10,908 bases of DNA from assembly GCA_017410745.1 (NCBI GenBank), contig JAFPPJ010000018.1:1-10908 (forward strand), given 5' to 3'. The stretch comes from Oscillospiraceae bacterium (GTDB lineage: Bacteria > Bacillota > Clostridia > Oscillospirales > Ruminococcaceae). Position 1 is the first letter of the stretch. Every line of letters begins with the position of its first letter. Shown here one piece after another: positions 6,469 to 10,908 of the stretch. Under the pieces are notes generated by a model. That model was not told the DNA's origin. It saw only the letters and a list, made by a program, of their open reading frames with translations, and did no database searches. Made by a program: the position numbers and the translations under genes.

Positions 6469-6500
6469 AGCCGTATGAGTTATTCTCACACGGCTTTTTT
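6469..6500 (+). terminator. Rho-independent terminator, no obvious gene upstream
   Basis: AGCCGT-A-TGAG (6469-6479) pairs with CTCA-C-ACGGCT (6485-6495), with one A-C mismatch and loop TTATT, then a run of six T. It faces plus-strand traffic. The nearest plus-strand gene ends at 5493, so it either stops read-through from there or is left from a lost gene. The 6295-6634 stretch otherwise holds only the promoters, operators and remnant ORF listed separately. Confidence 0.75.
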
Positions 6501-6531
6501 ATCTGACGAATATATGCAAAATGAACATAAG

Positions 6532-6556
6532 AATAAACAGAATATCGTTCTGTTTA
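6532..6556 (+). promoter_or_regulatory. TetR-type operator O1 upstream of the -35 box
   Basis: The core is a perfect dyad, AAACAGAA-TATCG-TTCTGTTT (6535-6555), with 8-base arms and a 5-base centre. The surrounding 25 bp recur in inverted orientation at 6593-6617 with only two differences. The site ends four bases before the -35 box. Its symmetry and length suit a TetR-family dimer, and a TetR gene closes the operon. Confidence 0.8.
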
Positions 6557-6560
6557 ACAA

Positions 6561-6589
6561 TTGACAAGCGGGCGGGCGTGTGGTATATT
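6561..6589 (+). promoter_or_regulatory. Promoter of the hydrolase-EFR1-TetR operon
   Basis: TTGACA (6561-6566) and TATATT (6584-6589) are separated by 17 bp, and the spacer is strikingly G-rich (GCGGGCGGGCGTG) against its surroundings. Transcription should begin near 6596, inside operator O2. Confidence 0.85.
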
Positions 6590-6592
6590 AAA

Positions 6593-6617
6593 TAAAAAGA
6601 ACGATATTCGGTTTATT
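6593..6617 (-). promoter_or_regulatory. TetR-type operator O2 over the transcription start
   Basis: Read on the minus strand this is AATAAAC-C-GAATATCGTTCT-T-TTTA, matching O1 at 23 of 25 positions. It covers the predicted transcription start. It lies 61 bp from O1, almost six helical turns, so the two sites face the same side of the DNA with the promoter between them. Confidence 0.8.
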
Positions 6618-6634
6618 GTGAAAGGGTGATAACT

Positions 6635-7798
6635 ATGAAGGATCGTATTCTTGATATGTTCCCAGTGGGATACTGCACTTTCCACGAGGACGTAAGGCTC
6701 AATGCCAACCTCAATATGATGTATTCCATGGGGATATTCCGTCGTAATGAGCTTGAGGACATCGGAAAGCGGATACATTCATTTGAGGAATGGATCACGG
6801 AATTCACGAGTCTCGGCAGGAAATATGAAGGCTCAAAGGAATATCTGAGAGCGGCATTTGCTTACTACAATGCAATGTTCTTCACGTCGGGAAGTACGGT
6901 ATCATCCGGGGATGTGCTCTCAAAGAAAGAGCTCTATGAAAGCAGCCGCCGCATGTTTGATATGTACTATTCCGGGGATGATGATCTTAAATATGAGCAG
7001 ATACCCTTTGGCGAGAACTATCTGCCGGTGTACTCTTCAACAGGAGAAGACCCGAGGGGGACGATAGTTCTGTTTGGCGGGTATGACAGCATCATACAGG
7101 AATTCATCGGGCTGTATAAATATTTCCGCAGTCTCGGGTACGATATATATTTCTTTGAGGGGCCCGGACAGGGAGAGGTATATATGCGTGAAGGGCTGAA
7201 AATGACTCACGAATGGGAACACTGCACCGGGGCTGTCCTCGACCATTACGGCCTTTCGGATGTGACAGTCATGGGCATATCTCTGGGCGGATATCTTGCG
7301 CCGCGCGCGGCAGCCTATGACAAGCGCATCAGCAAAGTTGTCATGTGCGACCTTATCTATGACTTCTACGGTTCTCTGCTTGCGAAAATGGGCGATAAGG
7401 CGAAGATGCTCGATGATATGGTAAACCATCCCAAGAGCCTGATGTGGGGACTTGTGAACAGAAAGCTGAAAAAGAATTTCTTTGCCAACTGGCTGCTCGA
7501 ACAGGGATATAGCATATTTGAAAATGTCTCCACGCCTTGCGAGTATTTCAACTATATCAAAAGGTTCAACACGCGCGATATCTCGCCTATGATAACACAG
7601 GATGTGCTCGTCCTGGCAGGTGCGAGCGATCTGTATACCATATACTATGATGAGCAGATCAAAGCGCTGACAAATGCACGGAGCGTCACGGGCAGGCTCT
7701 TCACAGAGGAAGAAAGCGCGGATCATCATTGCCAGATAGGCAATATACCGCTGCTGCTCACCACCATCACCGACTGGTTAGACGAAAAGGAGCGATGA
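6635..7798 (+). CDS. Alpha/beta hydrolase (FrsA-like, large N-terminal lid region)
   Basis: The 387-residue protein has an alpha/beta hydrolase core in its second half. GTIVLFGGYDS (142-152) is an oxyanion strand, FFEGPGQGE (173-181) follows, and the nucleophile elbow is VMGISLGGYLAP with Ser216 (212-223). The acid is probably Asp332 in LAGASDLYT, and the base His364 or His365 in ADHHCQIGN. About 140 residues of mostly helical sequence precede the core, as in FrsA-like and C-C-bond or ester hydrolases of that branch. The substrate is unknown. No signal peptide is seen, so it is cytoplasmic. ATG at 6635 is chosen because AAAGGG lies the right distance upstream; a GTG at 6626 falls inside that site. 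It is the first gene of an operon with EFR1 and TetR, two bases before the next start, behind a promoter flanked by two operators. Confidence 0.9.
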   Translation: MKDRILDMFPVGYCTFHEDVRLNANLNMMYSMGIFRRNELEDIGKRIHSFEEWITEFTSLGRKYEGSKEYLRAAFAYYNAMFFTSGSTVSSGDVLSKKELYESSRRMFDMYYSGDDDLKYEQIPFGENYLPVYSSTGEDPRGTIVLFGGYDSIIQEFIGLYKYFRSLGYDIYFFEGPGQGEVYMREGLKMTHEWEHCTGAVLDHYGLSDVTVMGISLGGYLAPRAAAYDKRISKVVMCDLIYDFYGSLLAKMGDKAKMLDDMVNHPKSLMWGLVNRKLKKNFFANWLLEQGYSIFENVSTPCEYFNYIKRFNTRDISPMITQDVLVLAGASDLYTIYYDEQIKALTNARSVTGRLFTEEESADHHCQIGNIPLLLTTITDWLDEKER

Positions 7799-7800
7799 AT

Positions 7801-8685
7801 ATGAAATGCAGGATATACTATTTCACGGGTACTGGCAACAGCCTCAGAGCCGCACAGAAGATAGCAGAGGCGTTTGATAATGCAGAGCTTGTCTCAATGC
7901 GCCTTGATCCGAGAGATGTCCCCGCCGATGACTGTGATGTGATAGGATTTGTATATCCTGTCTATCACTGGACTATGCCCGCACCTGCGGTGCAGTTTAT
8001 AAAGAAGCTGAGCATAAACACGAAGGCATATATCTTTGCAGTGGCAAATCCCAGCGCTATATGCGGGTTTGCTGTGGAAAGGGCGGCCGCACTTATAAAG
8101 GAAAAGGGCGGAAGGCTCGCATACGGGAATATGATAAACTGTGTAGCCAACTATGCGATAGTCTATCCTCCCGTACCCCCTGCAAAGCTGATGGTGCCTC
8201 TGATGGAGCGCAAGGCTGAAAAGATCGCAGAGGATATCGCGAACCTGAGAGAGAGGGCTTATCCCAGAGCCGGCATGCTCGTGCGGATTAAGCATGAAAG
8301 GTTCATGAAGCCATATCTCAAGCTGCAGAAATACGCAGACTACCCATTCACCGTATCGGATGACTGTATCGGCTGCGGGATATGCAGCAAGGTCTGTCCC
8401 TGCAATAATATCAGCATCAGGGACGGCCGCCCGGTATTCCTGCATCACTGTGCAAACTGCATGGCATGTGTCACATCCTGCCCCAAGCGTGCCATAGGCT
8501 ATGATATATATTCGGGCGGAAGGGAACTTCTCAATGCGTCGGGCAAGGACACGCCGATAACAAAGCTGATGGGGCTGCCCGCAAAAAGAAAGCTGTACCG
8601 CAATCCGTATATCACGGTACAGCAGCTCACAAAGAGCATTATTTCTACAGGAGATGATAACAATGGCAAGAAAAGCGGTGCTTGA
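7801..8685 (+). CDS. EFR1-type flavodoxin-ferredoxin fusion protein
   Basis: The N-terminal half is a flavodoxin-like domain. YYFTGTGNS (residues 6-14) is the FMN phosphate loop, and GFVYPVYHWTMP (49-60) follows in the isoalloxazine-binding position. The C-terminal part carries two [4Fe-4S] motifs: C189-x2-C192-x2-C195-x3-C199-P and C217-x2-C220-x2-C223-x3-C227-P. Length (294) and order match the EFR1 family of anaerobe electron carriers. It likely moves electrons between low-potential donors and an unknown partner in the cytoplasm. The start at 7801 has AAAGGAG eight bases upstream; an ATG at 7795, overlapping the hydrolase stop, is too close to that site. Its last 23 bp overlap the TetR gene, a sign of tight coupling. 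Association with the hydrolase suggests a redox step on the same substrate, which is inference. Confidence 0.92.
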   Translation: MKCRIYYFTGTGNSLRAAQKIAEAFDNAELVSMRLDPRDVPADDCDVIGFVYPVYHWTMPAPAVQFIKKLSINTKAYIFAVANPSAICGFAVERAAALIKEKGGRLAYGNMINCVANYAIVYPPVPPAKLMVPLMERKAEKIAEDIANLRERAYPRAGMLVRIKHERFMKPYLKLQKYADYPFTVSDDCIGCGICSKVCPCNNISIRDGRPVFLHHCANCMACVTSCPKRAIGYDIYSGGRELLNASGKDTPITKLMGLPAKRKLYRNPYITVQQLTKSIISTGDDNNGKKSGA

Positions 8686-9220
8686 AGGCGGCAAGCGCGA
8701 TGAGATAATAGATGCAGCCACGGAGCTGTTCTTTGAGAACGGCTATGAGGCGACCTCGGTGCGCATGATCATGGACAAGGTCGGCGGAGAGATAGGGATG
8801 TTCTATCACTATTTCAAATCAAAGGATATGCTTTTTGATACGGTGGTGGACAGGTTCTTCCTGAATTATCAGAAGAGATTTGGAGCGCTTGTGTCGGTGT
8901 GCGGCACACCCGAGGAATTCGCAGAGAAGTTCCTGCCGGTATATGCGCAGTCCATGGAGCAGTTCGGAAAAATAAAGGGCAATATGCACTGGACGATACA
9001 GCTGTCAATGCACAGCAAGACGCTTGTTGCCCTGCTGCCTGTGATAGAGCAGCTTGTGGTCAAGTGGGACATGAACGGCTCTGTCCCCGCAGAGATAATT
9101 GCAAGACAGCTGCTGTACGGCATTTCAGGAACGCTGCATTCTCCCGCATTTGAAGCGATGAACGATGAGGACAAGAAAAAGACCATGCTTGTCTTTATCC
9201 GAAAGGTGATAGGAAAATAA
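8663..9220 (+). CDS. TetR-family transcriptional regulator
   Basis: The 185-residue protein opens with a TetR helix-turn-helix: KRDEIIDAATELFFENGYEATSV (residues 11-33), IMDKVGGEIGMFYHYFKSKDML (36-57), with the signature Y-H-Y-F-x-S-K. The remaining helical part (60-185) would bind a ligand and form the dimer. ATG at 8663 is preferred because AGGAG sits nine bases upstream; the in-frame ATG at 8654 touches the site directly. The gene overlaps the EFR1 gene and closes the operon. The matching 25-bp dyads around the operon promoter are the obvious binding sites, so TetR probably represses itself, the hydrolase and EFR1 until a ligand appears. That ligand may be the hydrolase's substrate or a related compound. 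Confidence 0.93.
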   Translation: MARKAVLEGGKRDEIIDAATELFFENGYEATSVRMIMDKVGGEIGMFYHYFKSKDMLFDTVVDRFFLNYQKRFGALVSVCGTPEEFAEKFLPVYAQSMEQFGKIKGNMHWTIQLSMHSKTLVALLPVIEQLVVKWDMNGSVPAEIIARQLLYGISGTLHSPAFEAMNDEDKKKTMLVFIRKVIGK

Positions 9221-9232
9221 ATGCCGGCTTGG

Positions 9233-9298
9233 CAGGCTGAGCCTGCACCCACCTTTAGTCTTGCTTTATTTGCACAAACATATTAATTCGGCGTATCT
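9233..9298 (+). repeat. Direct repeat, copy 1 of a 65-66-bp element
   Basis: It begins with the hairpin CAGGC-TGA-GCCTG and runs through CACCCACCTTTA and TTGCTTTATTTGCACAAAC to CGTATCT. Copy 2 at 9329-9393 differs only at two or three bases (AGT versus ATA) and by one missing G. It lies just past the TetR stop codon. Start-to-start spacing is 96 bp. Confidence 0.9.
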
Positions 9299-9299
9299 G

Positions 9300-9328
9300 T
9301 TGTGCTTGTAAAGCAAATAGCGTATAAA
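9300..9328 (+). promoter_or_regulatory. Weak promoter-like site behind repeat copy 1
   Basis: TTGTGC (9300-9305) and TATAAA (9323-9328) are 17 bp apart, in the same position relative to copy 1 as the real promoter is to copy 2. The two look like duplicates that have since diverged. Activity is uncertain. Confidence 0.4.
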
Positions 9329-9393
9329 CAGGCTGAGCCTGCACCCACCTTTATACTTGCTTTATTTGCACAAACATATTAATTCGCGTATCT
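9329..9393 (+). repeat. Direct repeat, copy 2 of a 65-66-bp element
   Basis: It is the partner of 9233-9298 and carries the same 5-bp-stem hairpin CAGGC-TGA-GCCTG at its left end. It stops one base before the -35 box of the WG-repeat gene promoter. Together the copies form two successive modules of repeat plus promoter. Confidence 0.9.
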
Positions 9394-9394
9394 C

Positions 9395-9423
9395 TTGCAT
9401 TTGTTTCGATAATATGATATAAT
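9395..9423 (+). promoter_or_regulatory. Promoter of the WG-repeat lipoprotein gene
   Basis: TTGCAT (9395-9400) and a perfect TATAAT (9418-9423) are separated by 17 bp. It lies about 30 bp before the start codon at 9455, leaving a short leader that contains an AGAGGGG ribosome binding site. Confidence 0.8.
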
Positions 9424-9454
9424 CACAGTAAACTGATGCAAAGAGGGGAATATC

Positions 9455-10354
9455 ATGAAGAAGCGGGCTTTTGCTGCATTTGTGCTGATAGGTATTATGA
9501 CTTCCTGCTCGGCGGCGAAGGAAGTTCCGCCGCCGCCCGAGATGAAATGGGGATATATTGATACAACAGGGGCGTATGTGGTGGAGCCGCGGTTTGACGA
9601 TGCGTCGGCATTTACCGAGGGGCTTGCGGCAGTGGCAGAATTTGACGGCAAGGACAGGAAATGGGGATATATAGACAGCACGGGAGAATATGCCATAGGG
9701 CCGAAGTTTTCCGACTGCGGCGTATTTGCCGGAAACGGCCTTGCACCTGTGAGAGTATATGACAAGTCGGGCAGGGAAAACACGGAAAAATGGGGATACA
9801 TAGACAAGACAGGGGAATTTGTGATAGAGCCGCAGTTCAAGTGGGCAGGAACATTCTGCGAAGGGCTTGCTGCTGCAAGTGTGGAAACAGACGGCAAGGA
9901 GCTGTGGGGATATATCGATGATACCGGAGCCTTTGTCATAGAGCCGCAGTTCGATGATGCACATGAATTTGCGGAAAACGGCCTTGCTGCTGTGCGCACC
10001 GGCGGCGGCTACGGCACAGGCAGATACGGATATATAGACAAGTCCGGCAAGTTTGTGATAGAGCCCCGGTTCTATTCTGCGGGCAATTTTGACCGATACG
10101 GTCTGGCCGATGTATGTACGGGAAATGAGGAAGGCGGCACATGGACTGTTATTGACAAGAGCGGCGAACAGGCAGCGGATATCTCTGCGAGAAGCTATGC
10201 CTTTGATGCTGTGGGATATACGACCGTCCATGAGGATCACAGGATCGGCTATGCAGATGAGGACGGCAAGACCGTTATCGAGCCGCAGTTTGATGCGGTA
10301 TACGGCTTTTCGGAAAACGGCCTTGCGGCTGTAGGCGTACGCACCGGCAAATGA
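9455..10354 (+). CDS. WG-repeat (KWG) lipoprotein
   Basis: The 299-residue protein starts with a lipoprotein signal, MKKR-AFAAFVLIGIMTSC, with Cys18 the likely lipidated residue, so it should be anchored on the outer face of the membrane. Then come about seven repeats of roughly 32-40 residues with the consensus W-G-Y-I-D-x-T/S-G-x-F-V-I-E-P-x-F followed by G-L-A-A-V. Repeats one to five are well kept, the sixth is degenerate (TWTVIDKSGEQ), and the seventh reads RIGYADEDGKTVIEPQFDAVYGF. WG repeats resemble beta-propeller or solenoid units and are thought to bind other molecules; no enzyme activity is expected. The protein ends abruptly with GLAAVGVRTGK where a further WG unit would start. ATG at 9455 follows AGAGGGG by seven bases. 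The deaminase gene begins 33 bp downstream and may be co-transcribed. Confidence 0.92.
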   Translation: MKKRAFAAFVLIGIMTSCSAAKEVPPPPEMKWGYIDTTGAYVVEPRFDDASAFTEGLAAVAEFDGKDRKWGYIDSTGEYAIGPKFSDCGVFAGNGLAPVRVYDKSGRENTEKWGYIDKTGEFVIEPQFKWAGTFCEGLAAASVETDGKELWGYIDDTGAFVIEPQFDDAHEFAENGLAAVRTGGGYGTGRYGYIDKSGKFVIEPRFYSAGNFDRYGLADVCTGNEEGGTWTVIDKSGEQAADISARSYAFDAVGYTTVHEDHRIGYADEDGKTVIEPQFDAVYGFSENGLAAVGVRTGK

Positions 10355-10387
10355 GCGTCGGGGACGGCATTATCTCGGGGTGATGAT

Positions 10388-10831
10388 ATGAACAGATTCA
10401 TGAAGATGGCGATAGAAGAAGCGACAGAGGGCATAACTCACGGACACGGCGGGCCGTTCGGATGTGTGATCGTCAGGGACGGCGATGTTATCGGCCGCGG
10501 ACATAATCAGGTGCTAAGACAGAATGATCCCACCTGTCACGGCGAGATCATGGCTATCCGTGATGCGTGCAGAACTCTTGGCAGCTATGACCTGAAAGAC
10601 TGTGAGCTGTATACCACAGCGGAACCGTGCCCTATGTGCCTGGGTGCGATACTCTGGTCTAATATCACTAAGATATACTATGGGTGCAGAGTTACGGACA
10701 CTGCGGAGATAGGCTTCAGAGATGATGTATTCTACAACGCACCGGTATATAATGCAGAAGAGACCGACAGGGAGGAATGCCTCGAACTGTTCGGCAAATA
10801 TACTTCCATGAAGGACAGGAAGATATACTAA
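10388..10831 (+). CDS. Guanine deaminase-like nucleoside/base deaminase
   Basis: The 147-residue protein belongs to the cytidine-deaminase superfamily branch that contains Bacillus guanine deaminase and TadA. Zinc ligands are His51 in CHGEIMAI (Glu53 is the proton shuttle) and Cys81 and Cys84 in PCPMCLGAI. GGPFGCVIV (21-29), NDPTCHGE and the segment YYGCRVTDTAEIGFRDDVFY (97-116) resemble guanine deaminase, which turns guanine into xanthine, more than tRNA-editing TadA. It would act in the cytoplasm in purine salvage or nitrogen recovery. Length is close to the Bacillus enzyme (about 156). ATG at 10388 lies behind GGGGTGATGAT. It follows the WG-repeat gene by 33 bp and ends before a terminator-like hairpin. 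Substrate assignment is by motif only. Confidence 0.88.
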   Translation: MNRFMKMAIEEATEGITHGHGGPFGCVIVRDGDVIGRGHNQVLRQNDPTCHGEIMAIRDACRTLGSYDLKDCELYTTAEPCPMCLGAILWSNITKIYYGCRVTDTAEIGFRDDVFYNAPVYNAEETDREECLELFGKYTSMKDRKIY

Positions 10832-10854
10832 GCAGGATAAGACCGGGCATCTTT

Positions 10855-10890
10855 TGATCAGTGCTGTATGACAAAGCACTGATCATCTTT
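10855..10890 (+). terminator. Terminator-like hairpin behind the deaminase gene
   Basis: TGATCAGTGCT (10855-10865) pairs perfectly with AGCACTGATCA (10875-10885) around a nine-base loop, followed by TCTTTGTG. The T-run is weak but the 11-bp stem and its place 23 bp past the stop codon fit an intrinsic terminator. Confidence 0.65.
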
Positions 10891-10908
10891 GTGTAATAGA
10901 TCAGGCAC

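Noticed and set aside
6626..6634. GTG start at 6626 for the hydrolase
   Set aside because: The GTG overlaps the AAAGGG ribosome binding site; ATG at 6635 has correct spacing.
7037..7729. A 230-codon open frame on the minus strand
   Set aside because: It lies wholly inside the alpha/beta hydrolase gene, has no ribosome binding site and no recognisable domain; the plus-strand reading has a full catalytic triad.
7729..7800. N-terminal extension of the EFR1 protein containing HHHH
   Set aside because: It overlaps the hydrolase C-terminus out of frame, and the flavodoxin fold begins at MKCRIYYF; the ribosome binding site points to 7801.
7894..8721. A 275-codon open frame on the minus strand
   Set aside because: It is antisense to the EFR1 gene, whose eight cluster cysteines prove the plus-strand reading. 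The His/Cys-rich translation is a by-product.
9233..9393. Possible CRISPR array
   Set aside because: There are only two copies, the repeat is about 65 bp, the intervening 30 bp look like a promoter, and no cas gene is present.
9362..10240. A 292-codon open frame on the minus strand with apparent repeats
   Set aside because: Its periodicity mirrors the WG repeats of the plus-strand lipoprotein gene, which has a signal peptide, promoter and ribosome binding site.
10388..10831. tRNA adenosine deaminase TadA
   Set aside because: The GGPFG start, the NDPT-x-HGE segment and the C-terminal region resemble guanine deaminase more closely, though the two are related and the substrate is not proven.

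Overview
The window reads as DNA from Gram-positive, anaerobic Clostridia. Shine-Dalgarno sites of the AGGAGG type are strong, sigma-70-like promoters have 17-bp spacers, and ATA is common for Ile. The gene content (pyrK/pyrF, a TEAP-tailed class A penicillin-binding protein, a flavodoxin-ferredoxin fusion, a WG-repeat lipoprotein) fits gut or rumen Lachnospiraceae/Ruminococcaceae. No ribosomal RNA, tRNA, CRISPR array or insertion sequence was seen.

The window falls into two parts that look different. Positions 1 to about 3460 are AT-richer and carry, all on the minus strand, the C-terminal half of a class A penicillin-binding protein, a small LytTR-like regulator, pyrF and the start of pyrK. 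The last three are closely spaced and probably form one transcription unit for late pyrimidine synthesis. From about 3473 on the DNA is visibly richer in G+C (by eye roughly 50% against 40%). The penicillin-binding protein loses its whole 5' half at this point, and a strong hairpin behind the next gene lacks the T-run a terminator would need. The simplest reading is a breakpoint: either a chimeric assembly join or a recombination event.

The right part holds several small regulated units. (1) A CutA-like protein on the minus strand. (2) A MarR-family regulator and an eight-helix membrane protein, each preceded by the same palindrome (ATGCAG-N4-CTGCAT) just 5' of its ribosome binding site. (3) A minus-strand unit with a perfect sigma-70-like promoter, a TfoX-N-like pseudogene broken by three indels including an exact 23-bp tandem duplication, and an intact GNAT acetyltransferase. 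(4) A plus-strand operon of an alpha/beta hydrolase, an EFR1-type flavodoxin/2[4Fe-4S] protein and a TetR regulator. Its promoter is flanked by two inverted copies of a 25-bp operator-like site, so TetR very probably controls its own operon. (5) A WG-repeat lipoprotein behind a duplicated promoter module of about 96 bp, followed by a guanine-deaminase-like enzyme and a terminator.

The candidate for a little-described system is unit 4, a TetR-autoregulated hydrolase plus ferredoxin-flavodoxin operon. Unit 2, a MarR plus membrane protein pair with matching palindromes, comes next. Neither substrate can be read from the sequence.
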